The notes under the pieces are model-generated. The model did not search any database. It worked only from the letters and a program-made list of their open reading frames with translations, and had not been told where the DNA came from. The position numbers and the translations under genes are program-made. Of a stretch of DNA of 64,000 nucleotides, positions 12,060-24,261 are shown piece after piece. Source of the DNA: Coriaria nepalensis (Eukaryota > Streptophyta > Magnoliopsida > Cucurbitales > Coriariaceae); the NCBI GenBank assembly GCA_027186245.1, contig CP114500.1:5466001-5530000 (forward strand), written 5' to 3'. The number at the start of each line of letters is the position of its first letter. The first letter of the stretch is position 1.

Positions 12060-12924
12060 CTAATAATCATATCTCAATTCTTTTGCTTTTCGTGCTATTT
12101 GGCTATTATGAGGTTCAATTTGTTGCTCAACAACCTTTGAAGGTATCTCTAGTTGAGATTCTTCAATATTCGTAGTGTTTTGAGAGTTATTATCTAAAGG
12201 AAAAAAGTTCTCAAAAAACTTCACTTCTCTAAATTCAATTATTACATTAGACTCCAAGTCTAATAGCCTATAAGTCTTGTTGTTTGTTGCATAACCAATA
12301 AATGCACACTTTATGGCTCTCAGACTCAATTTAGCCCTTTTAGGATTTATGTTCTTGCAATAATAAGATACCCCCACAATTTACAATAATTGATATTCGG
12401 TTCTCTTCCTTTTTACATCTTATAATGGGGAAATTTTACTCTTCTGTAAAGGAATCATGCTAAGAATATAACAAGCACTTAAAATACTTACAGATTGTTA
12501 GGTAACTTTTGATTCAACAACCTAACATTAGTCATTTCAAGAAACGTTCTTTTTTTTTTTTTTCGGCTAAGCCATTTTGTTGAGGCATAAAAAGGGCAGA
12601 ATATTGGTGTATTATACCATGTTCTTCACAAAATGCAAAAAATCCATTTGAGAAATATTCTCCACCCCTATCACTTCGTAAGATTTTAATTTTTCTTCTT
12701 AGTTAATTTTAAACTTCGGCCTTATAATTTTTAAATGCATTGAATGCCTCATCTTTATAATTAAGAAAATAAATATAAGTATATCTAAAATAATCATTTA
12801 TAAAAGTTACAAAGTATCTTTTATCTACTCTTGTTAAGATACCATTCAATTCACATAAATTACTATGTACTAAATCTAATAGTTGAGATGACCTTTCAAC
12901 ACTATGAAAATGTTTCTTTACCAT
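12060..12924 (-). pseudogene. Integrase region fragments of copia element B
   Basis: At 12709-12924 the N-terminal side of the integrase core is visible (LLDLVHSNLCELN and YFVTFINDYFRYTYIYFL, containing the first catalytic aspartate region). At 12060-12377 is the downstream block (RAIKCAFIGYA, KTYRLLDLESNVII) found between integrase and RT in copia polyproteins. The two pieces are in different frames with degenerate sequence between them. Confidence 0.75.
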
Positions 12925-13555
12925 TTTTTATTTAGTGCATATTCTACATTTTTCAAAATTACTAATTTCACATGATATTATGCCACATTTAATAATTCTA
13001 TTAATGGTACCAATGCCTGCCTATATGTGCAAGTCTACCATGTCATAATGAAACATAATTTGAATCACTCTTATAAACAGAACTACTAGCATTCGTATTA
13101 TTAATATTATTGTCAATAGTATATAGTTTCACTATCTCATCACTAGAATAACCCTTTTCAATGAAAGAGCTATTTTTTTGACAAAAATCAACTTTCCGGA
13201 TTCATAAACATATTTGATTCTAGGTTAGCCTAAAAAATCACCACTAAGAATCTTATTCATATCATGAACATACAAGACATTTGCTAGAATTATCTTTCTA
13301 CCAGAAGTGTAGACAACTTCAATGCTTCATTTGCCAAGTGCCTTGGAACTACTTTCATTTTCCATTTAAATCTCTTATCCATTTCCAATTTCATCAAAAG
13401 TCTTGAACAATGATTTGTCATAAGAAATGTGCACAATTGCACAAGTATCGTACCACCATCCTTGAACCTTTCCTTGAACAGTATTAATCTCGCTCACAGT
13501 AGCGATGATCTCCTCTTGTATGACATTCACTTTTCCATTCTCATTTTGTTTCTTT

Positions 13556-14348
13556 CATAATCTGCAATCACGAGTAAAATGCTCAGATTTGCCACAAACA
13601 AAACAAACACCCTTTTTCTTATCAATTTTGAAATTTTCTTGATCCTTTTTTGGACAAAAAAAATTATTTTCTGATTTTTTTTCCCTTGGGATGGTTAGGC
13701 CTTTCTACAACATTGGATTTTGAGGTACCAATATTAGTTTCCTCCACTTTCTTGTCTCTAGTTTAAGATTTTTTTTCTCAATACGTAGATAATTTTTAAC
13801 CTCTTTCAAAGAGTAATCTTCATTATTGTGAAGAATTTTCTTCCTGAAACTTTTCCAACTAGATGGCAAGTTAGCAATTATAGCACCAACTTGAAAAATT
13901 TCAGGAAATATGACTTTTACAGCAATAAGTTATTGACAATAACTTGTAAATCATGAATTTGGTCTACAAGAGGTTTTCCACCAAGCATTTTAAAGTTAAA
14001 ATCCTCATATATTAAGAATTTCTTAGTACCTTCTCATTTTGCCTTGTACTTGCTCTCCAACGCGTTCTAGATTTCTTTTGCAGATTTTGTATTTGTGTAG
14101 AGATCAAATAAGCGGTCAGATAATGCATTCAGTAAATGTCTATGACATATAATTGCATCCTTATCGCTTTTTAGTTTGACTACTTTGATCTCTTCGATAT
14201 CATCTAGAGAGGATTTTGGAAGTAGCTGAAGATTAGGATCGAGAATATAATAGATCTTTAAGGTAGTGAGCAAGAACTTAAGTTTTTCTTGCCAACATAT
14301 GAAGTTTGATCCATCAAACTGATCAAGCCTCATGAGATCTTGGTTCAT
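13556..14348 (-). pseudogene. Gag region of copia element B
   Basis: The open stretch 14067-14348 starts with an ATG and reads like the copia gag N-terminus (LDQFDGSNFICWQEKLKFLL). Further along, after frame breaks, an intact CCHC zinc knuckle (CFVCGKSEHFTRDC) is encoded at about 13565-13608. This fixes the element's orientation as minus and places gag at its 5' end. Confidence 0.8.
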
Positions 14349-14408
14349 CAGCTTTATGGTTGAAATAACAGTCTCAGTCTTTATTGTAGTATATTGTTTT
14401 TTTATTGT

Positions 14409-15086
14409 TGAATTTTATTGATCGAGACTTGAAACACGTAATAGATAGATTTTCCAAAAAAAAATGATATTTTCACCCTCTCGTATTAGTTGTAGAATAC
14501 CGTGAAAATAGTTTTTGGGATATGACAAGCAATTTCTAAAATTTCACAAGTAATAGTGAAACTTTGTTATGGAATATGTTTGGTTTCTGACAGTATGAAA
14601 AATAGATAGAATACTATGTACATCTTTTCTACTGATTTCTCATATTTATAGACAAAATTATCATATATTCGTGAGATAGTATATTATTTCACGAACAGTC
14701 ACACTCTTTAAAAAAATAATTAAACTGTTGTAACAGTCATATATTTAAATTTTCGGAATTTAAACTCCAACGGTAATTAACTGTTTTAACTGTCAACCGT
14801 ATAAATAAAATAGTAAAAATTAAATTGAACAACCAACGTGCGTGCGGTTGGCCGCCACGTCACAAACGTGTCAAGTGCGTCTCATGCCGCGTGCGAGAGT
14901 GTGCGAGTCCCGGCCAAACCTCAATCCTTATTTATTATTCCAAATATTAACTATTTATAATCATTTATAAATATTTTTAAAATGTTCTCTATTTCCAATA
15001 TGTGATATATTTATAAAGGATTTATAAAGTATTTTTTAAACTTAAACTTTTAATTCATTTCTCTTTATCCAATTAAAAGTCCAACA
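14409..15086 (-). repeat. 5' LTR of copia element B
   Basis: On the minus strand it starts TGTTGGACTTTTAATT at 15086. It carries a TATA-like box (TCTATAAATATG, 14641-14652) that would have driven the element. It is a partner of 9493-10133. Confidence 0.85.
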
Positions 15087-15200
15087 CATTCTTTCTTTCT
15101 ATTATTACTAATTTGCTAGATGTTAGTTACATAGGTGATTGAGCTCGTTACAATTGTATAAATGCATGCATGTAATATTAATGGAGAATACAAAGCTCTT

Positions 15201-15231
<31 letters not shown>

Positions 15232-15290
15232 AAATTTCTTTCCAAATAACAAACTACTCACTTCCTATCATTTTCCTCGCAAACTATATT
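15087..15290 (+). repeat. 3' LTR of copia element A, right part (approximate end)
   Basis: This starts with the second copy of CATTCT. It continues with LTR-like sequence: GAGCTCGTTACAATTGTATAAATGCATGC, then a (CT)n tract at 15203-15231. It is interpreted as the remainder of the LTR begun at 9378. There is no second copy to confirm it, and the right boundary is a guess. Confidence 0.4.
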
Positions 15291-16360
15291 CCGACGAGTG
15301 AGAGTCGATGATTGACAAACAATGAGTGAAGCTTTTTATGTATAAAATATGATTTAAAAGTTTGTATTAACACATCAGTATTCATTGCTAAGAGAAATAT
15401 GATGTCGAATAATATTTTTCAAAACATGAGATTGCATCTTGTTTCAGCGTGTTGACATTGTAACAAATGATATTAGATATGTCGCCATTGACTTTCTAAA
15501 CTTCCTTATTATTAGAAAGTGTGTCTTAAAATACGTTTGGCTATTGGCTACATATTTTAAAATATATATTTTTTTATTTACAAAAGTAAAAGTTTTTTTT
15601 TTTTTCTTTTGGTTGATGTGGTGATCCGATATATGTATTTTAAAATATAAATTTTATCTTTTAATTATATTTTTATTGTCATTTAATAATTATAAAAAAT
15701 ATCCTTAAATAATAAAAAATATATATTATTTTCATTAATTGAGAAGAATGAAAATGGTATTTTCAAAAGTTTAGGTGTATTTTTTGTAATTAAAAAAATG
15801 GATACATAAATACTATTGTATATCAAATCATATATCATAAAAAAGTGTGTTTAAAATAAGTTTGAAAATATATTTTGAGTTGCGTAAACAAACATGTCAT
15901 ATTTTTCTATCCGTGTTTTGCACTAGAGATTATATGTATAAAAGTTAAAGGCTTAAAGACTCTTACATTTTCATTTTGGGATTAAGAAATTCCTGTATTT
16001 TGAATTGCTTAAAAAGATCTGTTATATTTTATTTTAAGAGCTAAAAACTCTATTTTTTTTTTTTAAATAGGCCAAACAGCTCCTACCCGTTAATTCATTT
16101 ATTTTTCTATAACAAAATGATGATGTGGCAAGTCAACAAACATGCCATGTTAACTTGCCACTTCATTTAAAAAAAAACTTTTCATATTTTAATTTCTAAA
16201 CCTTAATTGTTTTCTTTCTCAAATTTATCCCTCAAAATATATGTTTTACTATTTTTTTTTTCCCAAACTCAGATTTTCTGGCAACTCAATTTTGTAGGAA
16301 AATTTAAGTTTTCCTAAGAAAATTCATCAACCATTAAAAAAAAACCTTCAAAATCGCATA
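15291..16360. other. AT-rich intergenic DNA
   Basis: Low-complexity AT-rich sequence with homopolymer runs and no credible coding frame. Confidence 0.5.
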
Positions 16361-16364
16361 CGGG

Positions 16365-16612
16365 ATTGAAACCCAGATGCAAATTGCATCTGGATTGATT
16401 CCCATCATGCAACTCAAATCTGGGTTTCAAAACCCAGATGAATTGCATCTGAGAATCGTCCCAATTACGAGTTGCATCTGGGAATCGTCCTAGATGCGAG
16501 GTGCATTTAGGTTTCATTCCTAGATGAAGATTGTATCTGGTTTCGTTCCCAAATGCAAGTGATATCTGGGTTTTGAAACCTAGATGCAAGCTCGCATTTG
16601 GAATCGATCCCA
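16365..16612. repeat. Minisatellite of about 30-bp palindromic units
   Basis: About seven to eight imperfect copies of a unit close to TTGCATCTGGGAATCGTCCC plus AGATGCGAG follow in tandem. Each unit is a near inverted repeat (GCATCTGGGA and TCCCAGATGC). Because the period is about 30, a minus-strand frame (16314-16658) runs through with a repeating ten-residue pattern, but it resembles no known protein. Confidence 0.75.
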
Positions 16613-17660
16613 AGTGATTTGAAGAATTTTTTTTTCTTTCTATTTTTGGGAAATTCATTAAAATTTAGGAATAAATATTTAAAAAAAATGACACGTCAAC
16701 ATATTATGTCATCGCTTTGTTCGTAAATAATAATGTTCTTTTTTAATTTCTGATTTCTTCTCTTATAATGATTTCGAGATATCTCAAAATCTTTTTATCT
16801 TATTCAAATATTTTGAGACATTTTCCGATTTCTTACTCTTATCACTATGATTTGACATGTTCATACTTCTTTATTTTTGTATCTTTTTTTTAGTTTACTT
16901 TTTTTCATAGATCAAGAACAGTCGATAAATTAAATTTTTCAAAAAATTGCAAGATAATGGAGCAAATCACAGGAAATCAACTACCATGTCGATTTCGTTC
17001 GATCACAGCTGATCGCGATGGAATACCTAAGAAAATATAAATAATTAGGCATATTTTAAATAAGTTGGATACCCAAAAAAAAAAAAGTCGAGCTACATTA
17101 ACTAATTAAATGATGATTCACTTTTATGTTGGTAATTAGTATTTGACCATGTTTAGTTGCGTTAAATCATGTTTTAATTAGCGACAGATTTAAATTAAAT
17201 GTGAATTAATTATTAGTTGGTCGTCTACATTGACTAATGGTTCCATTTGTGTGATTCAACCCCCACTACACTAATGTGTCTCAGTAGCACACCAAATGTA
17301 TGAAAATATTCCCTCGTAAAAATTTAAAAGATAAATTAATAATAAGATTTTCTTCAATTTGGAATAAATTAAAGTTTTTTATTTGGGTTTGAAAAATTAA
17401 TCACCGTTTATATTCATGCAGTAATCTTATTAGGTAGAATAAGTTTTCAAGATACTTAATAATTTAAATAAAATATTTTAAATATAAGTTTGAATTCTTG
17501 ATATTATATAATTATTAAAATTTTTTATGGTAAAATATAATTATTATATTTAACTATATAATATATTATGTAATTTAATTATAAATTTAAAAGCTTTTCC
17601 TAAAAATTAAAATCCTAAGTAATTAACTCAAGTTATAACTTCTAAAAGCATTCACATAAA

Positions 17661-17815
17661 CCTGTCAAAATGGGCCGGACTCTTTGACCGGCGATCACCA
17701 AGTAAAAAAGCTCAGTCCGGCCCATTTTAAATGAACATGACATAGACTTACTTTCAAGCCCATCGGGCTAACCTAATCCGGCCCTAATAAGCCCGATTGG
17801 GTCCAACCTTAAGAG
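17661..17815. mobile_element. Fragment of hAT-like miniature element
   Basis: It begins CCTGTCAAAATGGGCCGGAC, like the ends of plant hAT-type miniature elements (compare 24972 and 25697 here). Inside it carries GGCCCATTTTA, AGCCCATCGGGCT and AATCCGGCCC. It is clearly GC-richer than the surroundings. No matching far end was found. Confidence 0.5.
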
Positions 17816-18246
17816 AATCTGTAATTTAACACATCTGAATCTAAAATATGCAATGGGGAATCCAAACATATTCGAGAAGATGGAGCCATGTCAATATAAA
17901 TGTCTTTATCATAGCAATTATCCTAAGAGGTTGGTTTAGTGATTAAAAGCGGAAGATTTTCGGTGAGATACATCTTGAGGTATTTTGTATTCAAAAGTCA
18001 TAAAAATCATTTTTTTTAAGGTCAGTAATTGGATAGCTTCAAATGAGATGGATGGGAAATCTCTAACCTAAACAATGGTTTAGGATCAGAATAGTGATTA
18101 ATCATATTTTAATAGTCATAATATTCCAAACTTATTGAATACCTTCAAAAATTAAATTTTTTAAGAAAAGGCCATTAAAAATAAATACTCCTATATTATA
18201 TTAAAATGTCTCAATAGTTAAATCATGCAATAAATTTGAATTCCCC

Positions 18247-18249
<3 letters not shown>

Positions 18250-18281
<32 letters not shown>
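18250..18281. repeat. TA/CATA microsatellite
   Basis: CATACATACA is followed by an uninterrupted (TA)n run. Confidence 0.9.
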
Positions 18282-18344
18282 GCACATAAGGACTCGTAGG
18301 GTATAACAAAAATGGGGCTAAAGCGACATATAAAAGCAATGGGG

Positions 18345-19645
18345 TCGAACTGAATGCTATCTAGATTGCATGGCGCCCATACATCCCATGCAATTCTTGG
18401 TCGTCCATGTAGATCTCGCGTCCCTGGGCAAACATGTTGCCCAGGGACGAATTGGTTTAAAAACCACCTCCCCCCCCCCCCTCCCTCCCCTTCTTCCTTC
18501 TATTTTCTTTTCTTTCTTTTGTACCCCCTTTCCATTAACGCATCTTCGAAACTTTATTTTAACCTCCATCAATGAACTCATTCGAGCTCATGAATTCGTA
18601 AGAAGTCATGAACTCGTTAGAAGTCATGAACTCCTTCTCTCTCGAAAACAACCTCATTGCATTTTGAAAACTCCTGATGGCTCAAACTAATAGGAAATAT
18701 GAAATTAATGACATGTGAGATATTGGTATGAGATGGACATATCAACATGTGAAAGACCTTCAATTCTTCAACTCTACGACCCTTCGACTCGTAGAGTAAC
18801 TTTAAGGGTCAAAGGGCATTTCATAGGTCCGAGCCATTCGACCCTTAGAGTTACATGTGAGTTACATCGACCCTTTGATCCTTAGAGGCCCTTCAACCCT
18901 TAGAGTTATTCGATGGGTCGAAGCATCTCGACCTTTCGACCCTTAGATTACATGTGAGTCGAAAGGTCGAAGGGCTTTTCACATATCAGTCTATGCATTT
19001 AAAACCGACATCTCACATGTAAGTTTGTACATCTTAGACCGACATCTTACATGTTAGTCTGTGCATCTCATAGGGTCAAAGGGCCCCTCACAGGTAAAGG
19101 CCCTTTGACCCTTAGAATTACTCCATGGGTCGAAAGACTTTACTCTAAAGGTCGAAGTGTCCTTCACAAGTCGAGACCCTTCAATCCGTAGAAAAACTCT
19201 AAGGGTCAAAGGGCTTCTAAACATCGATGTAACTCTAAGGGTCAAAGGGCCCCAACCTGTAAAGGACCCTTCGACCCTTAGAGTTATTCTACGGGTCGAA
19301 TGGCCTCGACCTGTGAAAGGTCCTTCGACATTTAGAGTAACTTATATTACATGTGAGTCGAAAGGTTAAAGGGTCGAAGCGTTGTAGAGTCGAAAGATCT
19401 AAGGGTTGAAAGGTCGAATGGTAGAAGGTCGAAGGGTCGAAGGTTGAAGGGTCGAAGGCTCTTCATATGTCAGTCTGTGCATCTTAGACCAATATCTCAT
19501 ATATCAGTTTGGGCATCTTAGAACAACATCTCACATGTCGATTTGGGCATCTTAGACCGACATCTCACATGTCAGTAATTTCATATTTTCCACTAGTTTA
19601 AGCTATCGGGAGTTTTCAAAATGCAATGAGTTTGTTTTCAAAATG
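18345..19645. repeat. Composite repeat: inverted arms around a palindromic array
   Basis: Left and right arms at 18644-18727 and 19556-19639 are inverted copies of each other with about ten differences, sharing for instance CATTTTGAAAACTCC and GAAATTA-GACATGTGAGAT. Between them are many alternating GGGTCGAAGG and CTTCGACCCTTAGAGTTA modules. At 19456-19580 there are four copies of a unit of about 38 bases containing GACCGACATCTCACATGTCAG. To the left, at 18430-18690, lies sequence that recurs inverted at about 47630-47850. A perfect hairpin sits at 18420-18448. The structure suggests a non-autonomous DNA transposon, but no superfamily could be assigned. The small open frames here are by-products. 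Confidence 0.65.
18420..18448. repeat. Perfect hairpin with 12-bp arms
   Basis: GTCCCTGGGCAA and TTGCCCAGGGAC are separated by ACATG. Confidence 0.9.
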
Positions 19646-20393
19646 CCTTATATTTATATTATTAATCTTATTTATGACATAATTATTATTTATAATTTGA
19701 TAATTATCAAGAATTTAGGATTTGTGTTATCCCTATCACGTATCGGTATTTAAAAAATGAAGCCATATCAGTAATTAACTTATAGAGTGCCAATATTATA
19801 CTTTGAATAGGTTAAGGTAGTTCTTTAATGGACTTTTTGCCTTCACTCAGCTCAATTACAACATGGTTAATTATTAAGCATGAGATGAGGTCGTATATCC
19901 AGATCCATTTGATAGTTAGCGAAAATTTAAGGATTTTTTTTCTAATTATAAAAAATTAGATTGGAGTCAGTAACTAATATCCGATAAGTTCTATTCCAAT
20001 TTAGATAAAATTATCCGATTATTATCCAACCTTTCTAATATGATAAAATATAACTAATCTTCTTAATTACATGATAAATTTGTTTAAATATGCGTATCAA
20101 GATACCATTTGGGAACTCTTACTAAGTGCAATGCCGATACCAGTGCTTCCTAAGTTATCCTCTCTTTTGACTTAGCAAAGTTAAAAATCAGATCTAAAAG
20201 AATCAACTACTCTTTAGTTATTATTAACCCAAGGAAAAAAAATATCATACATAACTTGTTTCGCATGCCAAACCTTTCAATTGTGGAAAACAATTTATTA
20301 AATTGACAGGAGAGGGCATTTTGGTCATTTTACAAATCTTTATGGCATTCTCGTAAATTATCCTCCTAAATAGGGGCAAACAGACAGAAAGAC

Positions 20394-20404
20394 CTATATA
20401 AATA
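20394..20404 (+). promoter_or_regulatory. TATA box of the EDA6-like gene
   Basis: CTATATAAATA is followed by a long CT-rich leader (CTCTCTCCGTCTCTCTCC) typical of plant 5' UTRs. It lies about 420 bases before the chosen start, so the leader would be long unless an intron is present. Confidence 0.55.
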
Positions 20405-20819
20405 CAGGCCTTGCCATCTCTCTCCGTCTCTCTCCGTCTCTCTCCCTCTCATCTGCAGAGCCACAATTTCCCTTCTGAAAAATCCAGATTCCATTTCTCA
20501 ACCCCTTCCCAATTCCCAATTTCCCATCCTCTTCTTTCCACTCTCCAACATAAATCTTTTACTTTCCTTCTTCCCTTCTTCTCTCTTCTGTTTTTTTTTT
20601 TTTTTTTTTTACCTTTCTTCTTCCCTTTTTACCTTTTTACTTTTTACCATCCGTATCATCCTCTCTCTTTCTCTCTCACGGAAAACAATATCTCCATTTG
20701 TTTTTTTTCTTTTTTCTTTTTATTTTTCATAGATATCTTTAAAAAAGCTTTTTCGTGGAAAGTTTTTCGTGTTTTTGTGGGAGCTGACGTGGGATGCAAT
20801 AAAAGAGGAAGGAGGGGCC

Positions 20820-21263
20820 ATGAGCACTAAAACGATGCGTTTACCCCCTCGTAGGGTTATAACGCCTTCTACTTCGAACAAGCGCAAAGAGAGAGAGAGT
20901 TCTGAGCCTCGTGACGCTCTCCAACCGTCAACGCCTAATAAAACATCCAAGCCGACTGCTACTACAAGTGCGGCTCAATCTGGCTCCGAGCCGAGTACCT
21001 CGAACCAGCTCTTAGCCGGCTACTTGGCTCACGAGTTTCTCTCCAAGGGTACTCTGTTTGGCAAGCCATGGGACCCAGCTCCAGGAGAAGAAGCTGGTGG
21101 GGATATTGAGAAGGGAAAGCCGAGCGAGAAAGACGAAGCAGCCGAGCTGAAGACAGAATATTACCTAAGGTACGTGGAAGTAGCTGATTTGTTGAAGAAA
21201 GATGGGGTCCACTTACCTGGAATTGTAAATCCGACCCAGCTTGCTCACTTTCTACATCTATAA
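20820..21263 (+). CDS. Small conserved plant protein, EDA6-like
   Basis: A 147-residue frame from ATG 20820 to TAA 21263. The start was chosen because MSTKTMRLPPRRV is a plausible conserved N-terminus, while the in-frame ATG 51 bases upstream (20769) adds unlike sequence. An earlier out-of-frame open stretch lies in the CT-rich leader. The N-terminal half is basic and S/T/P-rich (NKRKERESSEPRD). The conserved core LLAGYLAHEFLSKGTLFGKPWDP lies at about residues 65-87, and the C-terminus reads YLRYVEVADLLKKDGVHLPG. From memory the core matches plant proteins annotated as embryo sac development arrest 6. Their biochemical role is unknown to me. No signal peptide or membrane segment is visible. 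The gene is intact. Confidence 0.7.
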   Translation: MSTKTMRLPPRRVITPSTSNKRKERESSEPRDALQPSTPNKTSKPTATTSAAQSGSEPSTSNQLLAGYLAHEFLSKGTLFGKPWDPAPGEEAGGDIEKGKPSEKDEAAELKTEYYLRYVEVADLLKKDGVHLPGIVNPTQLAHFLHL

Positions 21264-24250
21264 TTTTCTTTTTCTTTTTTTCTTTTTTTTTTTCATTTGC
21301 ATAAAGCTAGCTGTGTGACACGTGGATAAATCCTATTGGCTGTTGTTTGTTTCTCAAGAATTATACCTCCTCATTTTTCCTACAACTATTTTTTTTCTCC
21401 TATATTTTCCTGTTTTTATTATTTTGTCCACGTAAATTTAGGACTCCTCAAATTTGATTGATCCAAATCTATTTCTCTTTATTTATTTATCTTTAGAAAT
21501 ATATTTGATTTATTAAAGTTTTCTTTTTATTATTATTATTATTTATTTATTTTTTATTAAAAAGGACAAATATTTTAGACTAATTTGGATATATATAAAT
21601 ATTATAAATTGCTAATAATGATGATATAAATGATTTTTATATGAACCTGATCTCGGGTTGAATAATTTAGATCGGACTATTCTAAAACCCGGGCTAGAAA
21701 AATAACTAGCACCCTTCATGCTTAATGTATTATGATTAATTTAACATAAATTTTTTTTATTAAACTTAGTCTAAATAATATATTTATATTGAATTTCTCA
21801 AATATTTTAAAAGGTTTTTTTTTTTTTTCTTTTGGGGTCCTTTAAAGCTTATTTATTTTTTCATCAAGTATTTGTATGTATATGTGACTTGAATTTCTTT
21901 TACACACTATCCCCACGATCAGCCTTCAAGAAATTTCTTTCTCCCTTAATTTTTTTTTTTTTTTAAATATCTATTTAATATTATTAATTACATATTTATT
22001 TTCATGTTTTAATACTTGTTGAATTATTTAAAATTTTGTAATAATTATATATTAAATTTAAATAAAATTAGTAATCTGATTAATGAATGAATAAATTCGC
22101 TTTCCGGTTCGATATCCGGTCGGGTTCTAAATAAATCTGATTAGTAATCCCGTTATGCTTGCTTGTTAACACAATCGACGTATGAACATAATAACATGCA
22201 TTTCTTCTTTTGTGGGTATTTAAATCAATTTTGAGTTTTAATTTACTATTATATCCTCGCCGTAATTATTTATACTCTCCTCACTAGCTACGGTCTCAAT
22301 GTGGCATTTGTGTCAATTTTTAAAAAAAATATATGAAAATAAGTATTTATATCCGATTCTTTAAAAAATACATATAAATTATAATTTAAAAAAAATACAT
22401 ACAAATTATAATTTAAAAAAAAATACAAATAAAATATATTCCAGTCCAATTATTTATTTCTCATTTTAAAAATAAGAAAGCTATATAATAAGTCTTGAAA
22501 TTTATTATTTAAGTTAAATAATATAATAAAGAATCAAATTTATAATTATCTTAAAAATTAATAATTTAAATTTAAAAATTAATAATTAGAATGGACGTGA
22601 TTACTCTAAAAAAAATTAAAACAAACCATAAATTTTGATGAGTGTAAAACTAATACATATATTGATTACATCGCTTAAAACTTAATTTTGAACTTAACTT
22701 GAAAATAATAAATATTCCCAATTACAACATGATTTTAATTATTTTGTGTTTTATATAATTTTTATTTTTAAAAAATTACCGAAAACAGAAAATATATATT
22801 AATAGCTAATATTTGAATGTTAACACTGATAGTACAATAATAATGGTTGGTAGATAATATATAGTCGTATTTATTAATGTCACCGAAGAAATACTACTAG
22901 ATATTTATTATGATAAGCATATTGGAAGAACATACAACCCACAATATAAGAAATACTATTAGATATGATATAATTGTATATTTGGAAAAAAAACTGTGTT
23001 TAATTAAAAAATGAATATGGTGAATTAAATTTTACTTATGTTTTGATTTCTGATAATTAGAATGCATGATCTAAACATGATTATTTACGTGTTGACATTC
23101 ATTATTTAGATTCTGAATATAAATTACATAAAAAATTAACTAGATTTAGAATTATAGATGAATCACATACCGATAAAAATATATGTAATTTAATAATAAA
23201 AATTTTGGGTGAATTTGATCTTAAAAATTGTATAATAGCCATAATATTGATAATACTGCGGCAAATATAAAGGCCATATCCTTATTTGAATAACAACTTA
23301 ACTAGTACAATGGTAAGATTTTCCTACATTAACATTGTACATGTCACATTATTAACTTTACTATAAAATCAGGTATGAAAGTAGAATATGTACAAAAGTT
23401 TGTTGATAAATTTCGATTGATATTAACTTAGATTAGTAATTTGAATACTAGGTTGGTAAGGTTTAAAAGGTATTGCAATGCATTCAATGTGAAACCTTAA
23501 AAATTTGGAACTGATATGCTGGTAAATGAAATTCCACATTTTTTTAATGTTAAAAATGCATTCTCACATAAATAATTAATTATTGAATTTTTGTTTAATT
23601 CTTGTAATCCTCTTATTATGTTGAGTAGTAGTTCTAATTGGGATATATCTAAATAATTTGCATGTTTCTTAGAAATATTTTATGTGAGAGAGTTATTGAA
23701 TATTTGAAAACTTCGTTAGAGTCAGAATTGATAAAAGCATTATTATGCATTAGAGAGAGGAGCATACAACTCATAATGAAAATTTGATTCAAAACTTTCA
23801 TAATATGTTCTTGGAGGACTAACACTTTTGAGTTGGAAAGCAATTTCATCATTCTTACTTAATAGATAGAATATAGTTTAATTTTGAATTTCTATTATTG
23901 ATTTATTTATGACTTTGTCGTAAGTTTCGTTTTTTCCTCCCTAAAGCCGGGAGGGAGAGGGGGGAGGATGTTTGCGAAACCATCTATGTAATATTTACTA
24001 ACACAATGAAATCTTTATTTAGAAAAACAAATTATTTTGAGTTTCATTATTTCTAATTTAGATTTTTATTTGTTATAAATTCTAACTTAAAATTACTAAC
24101 TTCTTAATATTGAATTTATTAATAACTCAACACTTTAAATCTTCAATATTCAAAAATTAAAACTAAAAATTAAATAACATTATAACAATTCCCATTATGT
24201 ACTCAAACTAAAAATTCAAACTTAACTTTTAAATAAAAAATGAAAAAAAT
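21264..24250. other. AT-rich intergenic DNA
   Basis: Very AT-rich with many poly-T and AATAAT runs. No gene supported. A minus-strand frame at 23649-23852 and its surroundings may be a decayed transposase tail, but the match is too weak to assign. Confidence 0.4.
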
Positions 24251-24261
24251 GAAAGAAGGCT

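Larger units (their letters stand above)
9470..15086 (-). mobile_element. Full-length but defective Ty1/copia retrotransposon (element B), nested in the LTR of element A
   Basis: Two direct repeats of about 640-680 bases bound the element (about 9493-10133 and 14409-15086). Read on the minus strand they start with TGTTGGAC. The coding order on the minus strand is gag (14348 to about 13550), integrase, reverse transcriptase, then RNase H (to about 10600), the copia order. A purine-rich GTGGAGGTT abuts the 3' LTR. The hexamer CATTCT occurs at 9465-9470 and again at 15087-15092, directly outside the right LTR, as a likely target-site duplication. By eye the LTRs differ at roughly 15-20% of positions, so the insertion is old. 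No tRNA-Met primer-binding site was found next to the 5' LTR. Every reading frame is broken. Confidence 0.85.

Noticed and set aside
16314..16658. 114-codon minus-strand frame with a ten-residue periodicity
   Set aside because: The periodicity follows from the 30-bp minisatellite. No protein similarity or promoter seen.
20411..20830. 139-codon plus-strand frame rich in S, F and P
   Set aside because: It translates the CT-rich leader of the EDA6-like gene. The conserved protein is in another frame.
22090..22150. GGTTCGATATCCGG motif reminiscent of a tRNA B-box
   Set aside because: No matching A-box, acceptor stem or cloverleaf could be drawn around it.
23649..23860. Possible hAT transposase C-terminus
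   Set aside because: The resemblance was limited to a few residues in broken frames.
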